Assembly: GCA_016206165.1 (NCBI GenBank)
Contig: JACQSD010000053.1
Coordinates: 1-15,458 of the forward strand
Length of the DNA stretch: 15,458 nucleotides
From: Candidatus Uhrbacteria bacterium
GTDB taxonomy: Bacteria; Patescibacteriota; Patescibacteriia; JACQSD01
Reading direction: 5' to 3'
The notes under the pieces were generated by a model. The model was given only the letters and a program-made list of their open reading frames with translations. It was not told where the DNA came from and ran no database searches. This document shows positions 6,925-12,337 of the stretch, in pieces (the stretch's first letter is position 1; every line of letters starts with the position of its first letter). Both the position numbers and the translations under genes were made by a program.

Positions 6925-7032
6925 GAAGGAGACAGAATTCGGCTTATAGGTCTTGGTCCGAATTGAGTAATCAATAATCCGCGTTCATCCGCGCTTGTCC
7001 AAGCGTGACGTTCTGCGTCTTTCAGCGTGTCT

Positions 7033-8445
7033 ATGAAACCCATTGAACTTTTTTTCGGCGCACTCCTCGTCCCCGTTGATTTTTTTGCAATCCTGCTCGC
7101 CGGGATCACTGCATACTCTATTCGTTTTAGCGCGCAATTTGCGGAGCTTCGTCCTGTATTTGAGCGCGTCCCATTTGCGGACTACGTGTGGCTCGTCGGT
7201 GTTGTTGGCGCCGCATGGGTGGTTCTTTTTGCGCTGCTCGGGCTCTATCGCTTGCGTGGCACCCGCCGCATTGTCGACGAAGTCACCCGCGTTTTCTTTG
7301 CTTGTTCCACCGGGATGCTTGGTGTCATTCTCGTCATCTTTTTTCAACGTGAGCTCTTTGTTTCACGGTTTCTTGTGCTCGCATTGTGGGCGCTCGCAAT
7401 GCTCTACGTCATCGGTGGGCGTCTTATCGTCCTCCTCCTCCAGCGATTTCTTTTAAGTCGCGGTGTTGGGACGCATCGTCTTTTTCTTGTTGGTGACGAC
7501 GCATCTGCCGAACAACTCGTAGGCCTTTTTCAGAATCACCGGTGGCTCGGATATGCAATCGTTGGGCGCGCGCATGTTTGGGATGATGCAGCAAGGCAGC
7601 AGTTGAGCAAACTTGCAGCGAACAATGAGATCGACGAGGTCATTCAGGTTGATCCAAAAATTTCTCGTAGCGTGAGCCTCGAACTCATTGATGCGTGCGA
7701 GGAACATCATCTTACTTTTAAGTACCTCGCCGATCTTTATGCGACACATACGGTGAATATGTCGGTGGCGACGATCGGTGGTATTCAGTTGATCGAGTTG
7801 AAGCAAACACGGCTGGATGGATGGGGGAGAATCTGGAAACGCGCGTTTGATATTGTCGTGTCGTTCCTCCTTCTCATCCTTTTGAGTCCGGTCATGGCGT
7901 TCGCGGCACTCGCAATTTTTATTGAATCTGGACTTCCGATTTTTTTTCGAAAACTCGACAATGGGTCTCCGGCGATGCGTGTCGGGCAAGCGGGCCGCCT
8001 TTTCCGTCATCTCAAATTTCGGTCGATGCGCGTTGGCACGCATGCACTCCGGTATACTGCGCTTGCGGAGAGAAATATGCGCGGGGGGCCCTTAGTGAAG
8101 ATTAAAGACGATCCGCGCATCACGCGTGTCGGAAGATTTATTCGGCGCTGGAGTCTTGATGAACTCCCAGAGCTATTTCTCGTTTTGAAAGGCGACATGA
8201 GCCTTGTCGGTCCACGTCCGCATCTTCCAGAGGAGGTTCTTCAATACAGCCACCAGCACAAAAAGCTCCTTGCCATTAAACCTGGGATCACTGGCATGGC
8301 GCAGATTAGCGGACGTTCGGATTTGAGTTTTGATGAAGAGGCACGCCTCGATACGTACTACATCGAGCGCTGGTCCCCATGGCTTGACCTCTACATTCTC
8401 CTCAAAACCCCACTTGCCGTCGTTCAACACCGAAAAGCAGAATGA
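7033..8445 (+). CDS. Polyprenyl-phosphate sugar-1-phosphate transferase (exopolysaccharide initiating enzyme)
   Basis: Enzymes of this family move a sugar-1-phosphate from a UDP-sugar to undecaprenyl phosphate, starting synthesis of surface glycans. The N-terminal 150 residues hold four hydrophobic helices. A nucleotide-binding-like middle domain follows (HRLFLVGDDASAEQLVGLF). A fifth hydrophobic segment, FDIVVSFLLLILLSPVMAF (about residue 275), leads into the bacterial sugar transferase domain with KFRSM, DDPRITRVGRFIRRWSLDE, LPELFLVLKGDMSLVGPRP and PGITGMAQISGR. The DE and PRP signatures are intact. About 470 residues is normal for WcaJ/WbaP-like proteins. An in-frame GTG at 7027 is an alternative start; neither has a clear ribosome binding site. 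The sugar cannot be told. It begins the glycan block with two glycosyltransferases downstream. Confidence 0.92.
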   Translation: MKPIELFFGALLVPVDFFAILLAGITAYSIRFSAQFAELRPVFERVPFADYVWLVGVVGAAWVVLFALLGLYRLRGTRRIVDEVTRVFFACSTGMLGVILVIFFQRELFVSRFLVLALWALAMLYVIGGRLIVLLLQRFLLSRGVGTHRLFLVGDDASAEQLVGLFQNHRWLGYAIVGRAHVWDDAARQQLSKLAANNEIDEVIQVDPKISRSVSLELIDACEEHHLTFKYLADLYATHTVNMSVATIGGIQLIELKQTRLDGWGRIWKRAFDIVVSFLLLILLSPVMAFAALAIFIESGLPIFFRKLDNGSPAMRVGQAGRLFRHLKFRSMRVGTHALRYTALAERNMRGGPLVKIKDDPRITRVGRFIRRWSLDELPELFLVLKGDMSLVGPRPHLPEEVLQYSHQHKKLLAIKPGITGMAQISGRSDLSFDEEARLDTYYIERWSPWLDLYILLKTPLAVVQHRKAE

Positions 8446-8451
8446 TGATGG

Positions 8452-8521
8452 ATCGTGAAAATACGAATGAAGTACGAAACTACGAATTCGTAAATTCGTA
8501 AGATATTCGTACTTTCGCGAT
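8452..8521. repeat. 70-bp palindromic element, copy 2
   Basis: Same length and plan as 1726-1795: an outer arm starting atcgtgaaaatacgaat, the central tacgaattcgta, and a right arm attcgtactttcgcgat. It lies between the stop of the sugar transferase and the ATG of the next gene, ending 8 bp before that ATG. Copies 1 and 2 agree at most positions, including the asymmetric A/G mismatch between arms. Confidence 0.8.
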
Positions 8522-8529
8522 ACCCTCCT

Positions 8530-9711
8530 ATGCGCCTCGCATTAGTCCACGACTTCCTTGTCCAGCATGGTGGAGCAGAAGAAGTATTGAAAGTGTTCCA
8601 CGATGTCTGGCCAGAAGCACCCATTTATACACTTGTTCATGATCCAAAAAAACTTGGATCACTTTTTTCTTCCGCGGACTTGTCCGCCGGCCTGTCCGCC
8701 AAAGCTTTAGCGTCGGCGGAAGCCTTGGCGAAGGCGGACGTGCGTCCGTCATTTATTCAGCGCATGCCGTTCGGTAAGCGTAAGTATCAATGGTTCCTCC
8801 CGCTCATGCCAACCGCCATCGAGCGCCACGATCTCATGGGCTATGATGTGGTGCTCTCATCCTCGAGTGCGTTTGCAAAAGGGGTCATCACGAGTCCGGA
8901 GACACTTCACATCTCGTATTGCCACACGCCGACCCGCTATCTTTGGACGGATACACATCGATATATGCATGAGCGCGGAACCATGCCGCCGCTCCGTTTG
9001 CTCATGCATCCACTCCTCACCGTACTCCGGCTGTGGGATCGCCACGCAGCAGATCGCGCGGATTATTTTATTGCAAATTCAAAAAACGTCCAGTCGCGTA
9101 TTCAAAAATACTACCGCCGTAATTCCGATGTCATCCACCCACCCGTGAATACAAAAAATTTCCAATTTCCAATTTCCAATTTCCAAAATAACCAGTCCAA
9201 CTACTTTCTCGCCGGCGGACGACTCGTCGCCTATAAACGCTTCGATCTCATTGTTCGCGTGTTTAATCGTCTCGGCATCCCTCTCAAGGTTTTTGGCACG
9301 GGCCCCGCATGTGCTGCGCTAAAAAAAGAAGCAAAACCAAATATCGAATTTCTTGGCTTTGTCGATCAAGGCGCCCGAGCCGAGCTCTATCGTCATTGCA
9401 CGGCATTCATTCATCCGCAGGAAGAGGATTTTGGGTTGACGGTCATTGAGGCAATGGCATCCGGGCGTCCGGTGATTGCGTATGCGAAGGGTGGCGCACT
9501 CGAGACCATCAAAGAAGGGGAGACAGGGATTCTTTTTCATGAGCAAATTTGGGAAGCGCTTGCCGATGCAGTCCTCCGTTTTGATGCCACACAATTTGAT
9601 CCACAAAAAATCCGCACCCACGCACTCCAATGGGATGTTGAACAGTTCAAGACAAAGATTAAACAGTACGTCGACGATAAATGGAAACAATTTCAAAACT
9701 CTAAACTCTAA
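8530..9711 (+). CDS. Glycosyltransferase family 4 (GT-B fold), first of two
   Basis: A probable cytoplasmic sugar transferase extending a lipid-linked glycan. MRLALVHDFLVQHGGAEEVL is the N-terminal Rossmann start typical of the family. The C-terminal donor-binding domain has LAGGRLVAYKRFDLIV, VFGTGP, IEFLGFVD and HPQEEDFGLTVIEAMASGRP, which contains the E-x7-E motif of GT4 enzymes. Two repeat-derived segments are read through: about residues 48-73 (8671-8748) in the acceptor half, and about 210-222 (9157-9196) in the linker between domains. The C-terminus FQNSKL and the stop come from the repeat starting near 9694. No Shine-Dalgarno sequence is visible before the ATG. Donor and acceptor cannot be inferred. 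It lies between the initiating transferase and a second GT4, so all three probably serve one surface polysaccharide. Confidence 0.88.
   Translation: MRLALVHDFLVQHGGAEEVLKVFHDVWPEAPIYTLVHDPKKLGSLFSSADLSAGLSAKALASAEALAKADVRPSFIQRMPFGKRKYQWFLPLMPTAIERHDLMGYDVVLSSSSAFAKGVITSPETLHISYCHTPTRYLWTDTHRYMHERGTMPPLRLLMHPLLTVLRLWDRHAADRADYFIANSKNVQSRIQKYYRRNSDVIHPPVNTKNFQFPISNFQNNQSNYFLAGGRLVAYKRFDLIVRVFNRLGIPLKVFGTGPACAALKKEAKPNIEFLGFVDQGARAELYRHCTAFIHPQEEDFGLTVIEAMASGRPVIAYAKGGALETIKEGETGILFHEQIWEALADAVLRFDATQFDPQKIRTHALQWDVEQFKTKIKQYVDDKWKQFQNSKL
8671..8748. repeat. tccgcc/ggcgga repeat inside the first glycosyltransferase
   Basis: Several gtccgcc units at 8681-8700 face ggcgga and ggcggac at 8714-8738 around the core aaagctttagcg. 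The stretch reads in frame as an Ala/Ser/Leu-rich segment (SADLSAGLSAKALASAEALA). This low-complexity piece is unlike the flanking glycosyltransferase sequence. Confidence 0.75.
9157..9196. repeat. caatttc heptamer tandem inside the first glycosyltransferase
   Basis: About four units of aatttcc (7-bp period) run from 9160 to 9188. They are read in frame as NFQFPISNFQN between HPPVNTK and the next domain's YFLAGGRLVAYKRFD. The heptamer contains no stop in any frame. Confidence 0.8.
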
Positions 9712-9818
9712 ATCCTAATTACCGAAACAATGTTCAAATGTGAAATGTATTCAAATTTTTAGTCATTTGAGCATTGGATCATTGTTTAGAGAATTAGAGT
9801 TTAGAATTTAGAATTTCC
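9694..9818. repeat. TTTAGGA/CTCTAAA palindrome between the two glycosyltransferases
   Basis: The left arm is aaactctaaactctaaatcc followed by aacaatgttcaaatg. The right arm has catttgagcattggatcattg followed by tttagagaattagagtttag. It provides the stop codon of the upstream gene and ends just before the next ATG. No separate promoter or terminator is recognisable inside. Confidence 0.8.
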
Positions 9819-9824
9819 ACTGCC

Positions 9825-11177
9825 ATGTATATTGTCATCGACGCTCGTCTCTACGGTCCACTCGGCAAAGGCCTTGGCCGTTACATTGAGCGGTTGATTG
9901 AGAATCTCGAACGCATTGATACCGAAAATCGATACTCGGTACTATTGTGTCGCGAGAATTATGATCTCTATACTCCGCGCAACAACCGCTGGACAAAAGT
10001 TTGTGTTCCAGTGCGATGGTACACTATTCGTGAGCAATGTGTCATTCCATGGGTTCTCTGGCGCCTCAAACCCGACCTCGTCCATTTTCCACATTTCAAT
10101 GTCCCACTTATTATTTCCTCCCCGAGCTTGTCGAGGGGTTTCCTTTGGCGGAGGATCCCATTCATTGTCACGATCCACGATCTTATCCTCCTGAAACACC
10201 CAAGCACGCGAAGCTCAATGCGGAGTGCCGCGAGCTATTGGCTGAAGTATCTTGGCTACCGTATCATTCTCCGGAATGCCCTCCGTCACGCAAAACAGGT
10301 GATCACTGTTTCTCATACCGTTAAAAAAGAACTCGAAGTCAGGTGTCAAATGTCAGGTGTCAAATGTCAGGTGACCTACGAAGCCTGCGACGGCGTCGAA
10401 ATCGGCCAGCTCAAAATGCCAGACTCTGGCTGGCTCACAAAACGCGGAATCACCCAACCATATTTCCTCTACGTCGGCAATGCCTATCCGCACAAGAACC
10501 TCGACTTCCTCCTCGATTGGTTCCTGCGGTGGTCGCAACTAGCTACTAGCAACTGGCCGCTAGCATCGAATCGCAGGCAAGAAGCGAGAAGCAAGAAGCG
10601 AGAAGCATACCAACTCGTCCTCGTCGGCACCGACGATTATTTCTATAAAAGATTAAAAGCTAGATGCCAGATGCTAGATGCGAGGAGCCAGATTCTCTTC
10701 TTCGGCTACGCGACGGAGAGCGAACTCGCCGATCTCTATCGCAATGCGACACTCGTCATCTACCCCTCGCTTGAGGAAGGCTTCGGCCTTCCCCCGCTTG
10801 AAGCAATGCGGTATGCTGTGCCTGTGGTTGTCTCCGATCTTCCCGTGCTCCACGAAATCCTCGGCCCCGCCGCCACCTACTTCAATCCCCGTGATCCCGA
10901 ATCGCTCACCAATGCGATTCACCCTCTCCTTCCCATTGTCATCCCGAGCCAAACACAAACTGTCATCCCGGCCCCAGAGCCGGGATCAAGAACCGATGGT
11001 AGCCGCCGGCTTCAGCCGGCGACTGAAGTTGAACTTCCCAACGGAAGTTCAACTTCCGCAAGTCACCGATCCGAGAAGATTTCGTTAGGCCTCGCACAAG
11101 TCAAAAAATACAGCTGGCGCCGTATGGCAGAAGAAACCCTCAATATCTACAACACTCATAGAAACTCTAAACCCTAA
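9825..11177 (+). CDS. Glycosyltransferase family 4, second, with at least five repeat-derived insertions
   Basis: A GT-B glycosyltransferase probably acting after the preceding one on the same glycan. N-terminal features are MYIVIDARLYGPLGKGLGRY, VHFPHFNVPL, and PFIVTIHDLILLKHP with VITVSHTVKKEL. The donor domain has YFLYVGNAYPHKNLDFLL, QLVLVGTDD, ILFFGYATESELADLY and YPSLEEGFGLPPLEAMRYAVPVV (E-x7-E). At 450 residues it is longer than the usual 360-380. Extra segments map to repeats: SSPSLSRGF (about residue 98), CQMSGVKCQVT (173-184), SQLATSNWPLASN...KKREA (237-262), ARCQMLDARSQ (279-289), and about 45 residues at 371-416. The frame stays open through all of them, and the last helix (KKYSWRRMAEETLNIY) is intact. 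The stop comes from the following repeat. Function could be impaired, but no motif is lost. Confidence 0.87.
   Translation: MYIVIDARLYGPLGKGLGRYIERLIENLERIDTENRYSVLLCRENYDLYTPRNNRWTKVCVPVRWYTIREQCVIPWVLWRLKPDLVHFPHFNVPLIISSPSLSRGFLWRRIPFIVTIHDLILLKHPSTRSSMRSAASYWLKYLGYRIILRNALRHAKQVITVSHTVKKELEVRCQMSGVKCQVTYEACDGVEIGQLKMPDSGWLTKRGITQPYFLYVGNAYPHKNLDFLLDWFLRWSQLATSNWPLASNRRQEARSKKREAYQLVLVGTDDYFYKRLKARCQMLDARSQILFFGYATESELADLYRNATLVIYPSLEEGFGLPPLEAMRYAVPVVVSDLPVLHEILGPAATYFNPRDPESLTNAIHPLLPIVIPSQTQTVIPAPEPGSRTDGSRRLQPATEVELPNGSSTSASHRSEKISLGLAQVKKYSWRRMAEETLNIYNTHRNSKP
10119..10145. repeat. ccgagcttgtcgagg dispersed repeat inside the second glycosyltransferase
   Basis: The core ccgagcttgtcgagg at 10122-10136 is read in frame as PSLSRG between VPLIISS and FLWRRIPFIVTIHD. 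Its sequence is out of character for the family, which normally runs straight from the Pro-Leu stretch into the TIHD strand. I recognise this core as a commonly dispersed repeat in CPR genomes, from memory only. Confidence 0.5.
10338..10374. repeat. gtcaggt/gtcaaat heptamer tandem
   Basis: Five 7-bp units alternate gtcaggt and gtcaaat from 10338 to 10372, giving a 14-bp higher-order repeat. They are read as RCQMSGVKCQVT, just after SHTVKKELEV. The coding frame continues unbroken. Confidence 0.8.
10537..10606. repeat. Two heptamer tandems (aactagc, then aagaagc) in one insertion
   Basis: Units aactagc, tactagc, aactggc and cgctagc (10537-10564) are followed after a short spacer by aagaagc/gagaagc units (10579-10606). 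All are read in frame between FLRWS and YQLVLVGTDD. The third unit is the one whose TAG would be an in-frame stop, and it reads TGG (10554-10556). Confidence 0.8.
10659..10693. repeat. gctagat heptamer tandem
   Basis: Five units run from 10659: gctagat, gccagat, gctagat, gcgagga, gccagat. They are read as ARCQMLDARSQ before ILFFGYATE. Unit 2 would give an in-frame TAG if it matched units 1 and 3; it reads CAG (10668-10670). Confidence 0.8.
10936..11065. repeat. Three consecutive palindromes encoding about 45 extra residues
   Basis: Hairpin 10965-10986 is atcccggc/gccgggat. Hairpin 11004-11021 is cgccggc-ttca-gccggcg. Hairpin 11025-11056 has a perfect 14-bp stem, gaagttgaacttcc, with a caac loop. 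They are read in frame as a Ser/Pro/Thr-rich segment (VIPAPEPGSRTD...SRRLQPATEVELPNGSS) just before the last helix of the glycosyltransferase. The middle type recurs at 14621-14638. Confidence 0.85.
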
Positions 11178-11275
11178 ACTCTAAACAATGATCTAATTTT
11201 TCAATTACCAAAACATTTTACATTTCTCATTTGACAATTGTTTAGGTAATTAGGATTTAGGAAATTAGAATTTTA
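11164..11275. repeat. TTTAGGA/CTCTAAA palindrome after the second glycosyltransferase
   Basis: The left arm is aaactctaaaccctaaactc with aacaatgatctaat. The right arm is atttgacaattgtttagg continuing taattaggatttagg. It supplies the upstream stop codon and ends directly before the next ATG. It contains a TTGACA at 11231-11236 but no matching -10 box. Confidence 0.75.
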
Positions 11276-11278
11276 CTA

Positions 11279-12025
11279 ATGTATTTCCTCTTCTCCCTCC
11301 TCACCATTCTTCCACTCCTTGCATTCATGAATGATCCTGCCACATACGTGTGGACTCCATGGCTCTCGCTCGGTGTCCTTCTTTTCGGTTCCTTTGTTCT
11401 CATCCCACGGCGCCGCTTCCTCTTTACGATTCCCATCACCGTGCTCCTCCTCTCCGCATTTGCTGTCTTTGTCCTCCTCGATAGAGAATGGGCAAAAACC
11501 GCAATGCTCATCGGCGCAATGCTCGTGCTCTGGCACTGGTGGCATATAACAGCACATAACTCCCTCCTCTCTTCGCTAACCCCCCCTCTCCACGACACCC
11601 TCGCGCTCATGACACTCCTCTTCCTCTTTTCCGCATCTTTCGCCGGCAATGCGTTTGCGATTTACCTCGACGAACCCCTTTGGAAAATCACCATACTGTT
11701 CTTCAGCGCTTCGGTGATTCTGTGTTTCTGTGATTTTGTGATTTTACTTCCAACCCGTCGTCTTCTTCCGGCAATCATTTTTAGTGTTGTCACGATGGAG
11801 TTATTCCTCGTCACGTTCTATCTCCCCATTGCTTTCTATACCAAGTCGATTGTTCTTACGTTCTTTGGTTCATTCGTTATCGATCTTTATCTCCGTCATC
11901 GAAAACAAACCCCCTCCTTCGCTAAAGCTACGGAGGGCAGGCTCACCCTCGCGCGCATCCGCGCATACCTCATCATCTTCCTCGTCATCGTCACCACCCT
12001 CCTCGCCACCGCAGAGTGGATATGA
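11279..12025 (+). CDS. Multi-pass membrane protein, family not recognised
   Basis: The 248-residue product is strongly hydrophobic, with about seven or eight predicted helices, for example FLFSLLTILPLLAFM, LGVLLFGSFVLI, FTIPITVLLLSAFAVFVLL, TAMLIGAMLVLWHWWHI, ALMTLLFLFSASFAG, ITILFFSASVILCFCDFVIL and AYLIIFLVIVTTLLA. A His/Trp cluster, WHWWHITAH, lies at about residues 83-91. I cannot assign a family, so no function is proposed. The loop QTPSFAKATEGRL before the last helix is encoded by a palindromic repeat (11911-11940). It follows the glycan genes and could belong to that block, but nothing in the sequence proves it. The ATG follows repeat DNA, with no Shine-Dalgarno sequence. Confidence 0.75.
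   Translation: MYFLFSLLTILPLLAFMNDPATYVWTPWLSLGVLLFGSFVLIPRRRFLFTIPITVLLLSAFAVFVLLDREWAKTAMLIGAMLVLWHWWHITAHNSLLSSLTPPLHDTLALMTLLFLFSASFAGNAFAIYLDEPLWKITILFFSASVILCFCDFVILLPTRRLLPAIIFSVVTMELFLVTFYLPIAFYTKSIVLTFFGSFVIDLYLRHRKQTPSFAKATEGRLTLARIRAYLIIFLVIVTTLLATAEWI
11911..11940. repeat. cctccttcgctaaagc...ggagg repeat inside the membrane protein
   Basis: ccctcc at 11912-11917 faces ggaggg at 11932-11937 around ttcgctaaagctac. It is read in frame as PSFAKATEG. The core gctaaagct resembles the aaagctttagcg core of the repeat at 8671-8748, so the two may be related. Confidence 0.7.
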
Positions 12026-12029
12026 GAGA

Positions 12030-12245
12030 GAATAATGAATTATGAATAACGAATTATGCATACTTCCATCCGAGGTACAAAACCAACTCATCATCGCGCG
12101 TGATGTTGGTTATATTACGGAGGAAGCATACAAAAATGCCTTTGCGCAGTCAGTGGTAGTTCATAAATTGGTGAACGGTCTTATCAAAGGAGCTCGGCGT
12201 ATTATTGCGTCCACTGCATAATTCTTAATTCGTAATTCGTTATTC
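12030..12245. repeat. 30-bp inverted heptamer repeats flanking an IVP gene remnant
   Basis: The left arm 12030-12059 and right arm 12216-12245 are inverted copies matching at 26 of 30 positions by eye. Both arms have a 7-bp period (gaat-based units on the left, attc-based on the right). The 156 bp between them hold most of the truncated four-helix-bundle frame, whose start and stop fall inside the arms. Confidence 0.8.
12042..12221 (+). pseudogene. C-terminal remnant of a 23S rRNA intervening-sequence (IVP) four-helix-bundle protein
   Basis: The 59-codon frame carries EVQNQLIIARDVGYITEEAY and HKLVNGLIKGARR. This matches the C-terminal half of the 'four helix bundle protein' family (S23/IVP), which ends in an ExxxQLxIAxxLGYI pattern and a final helix with NGLIKS. 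Full-length members have about 115-125 residues and an N-terminal half containing WQK and a SIPSNIAEG-type motif; none of that is present, and a stop lies just upstream in this frame (12036-12038). The ATG is within the left inverted repeat and the TAA within the right one. The family is often found in intervening sequences of 23S rRNA and is abundant in CPR genomes; its role is not established. It is more likely a decayed copy than a working gene. Confidence 0.7.
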
Positions 12246-12254
12246 CATGTCACC

Positions 12255-12290
12255 CACTGCATAATTCTAAATTCATTATTCATCATTCCA
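12255..12290. repeat. Second right-arm-like heptamer array
   Basis: cactgcataattc at 12255 repeats the sequence at 12212 and continues with attctaa, attcatt, attcatc (7-bp period). It looks like a tandem copy of the right arm of the element at 12030-12245. Confidence 0.65.
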
Positions 12291-12293
12291 ATA

Positions 12294-12337
12294 AACACCT
12301 TGACAAAGGCGTCTATTTTTGATAAGACAAAGGTGTT
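12294..12337 (+). promoter_or_regulatory. Candidate promoter with overlapping inverted repeat, upstream of the kinase
   Basis: TTGACA at 12300-12305, a 17-bp spacer, and TAAGAC at 12323-12328. The arms aacacctt (12294-12301) and aaggtgtt (12330-12337) bracket both hexamers, as an operator could. A second TTGACA at 12356 has no well-spaced -10. The transcript would have a leader of about 145 nt. Confidence 0.5.

Larger units (their letters stand above)
6273..6965 (+). ncRNA. rnpB: RNase P RNA (type A-like), enlarged by inserted palindromic elements
   Basis: This is the catalytic RNA that removes 5' leaders from pre-tRNA. Helix P1 is a perfect 16-bp pairing of 6273-6288 with 6950-6965. P2 pairs gaccatg (about 6291-6297) with catggtc (6864-6870). 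The conserved gaggaaagtccgaa (6338-6351) and cagaattcggctta (6933-6946) form P4 as AAG(U)CCGAA with TTCGGCTT; the two non-E. coli pairs covary, which supports a working RNA. The P13/P14-type segment gtgtggtaagagcacac (6750-6766) and gcggggcaaacccta (6787-6801) are also present. Length is about 693 nt against about 350-450 usually. Two elements of 110 and 108 bp, and a smaller GC-rich hairpin at about 6885-6924, explain the excess; without them roughly 430 nt remain. Short reading frames across it are not genes. Confidence 0.93.

Noticed and set aside
6739..6966. Open frame over the 3' part of rnpB, and a minus-strand frame at 6876-7109
   Set aside because: Both lie on conserved RNase P RNA sequence (P1, P2 and P4 strands), so coding is not credible.
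6992..7005. cgctt-gtcc-aagcg hairpin after rnpB as terminator
   Set aside because: Only 5 bp of stem and no T-tract; too weak to call.
8641..8660. gatccaa/ttggatc hairpin in the first glycosyltransferase
   Set aside because: It encodes family-like sequence (HDPKKLGS) with no tandem structure, so a chance inverted repeat is the simplest reading.
10338..10374. CRISPR array or direct-repeat/spacer structure
   Set aside because: Units are 7 or 14 bp with no spacers, lie in a coding frame, and no cas genes are near.
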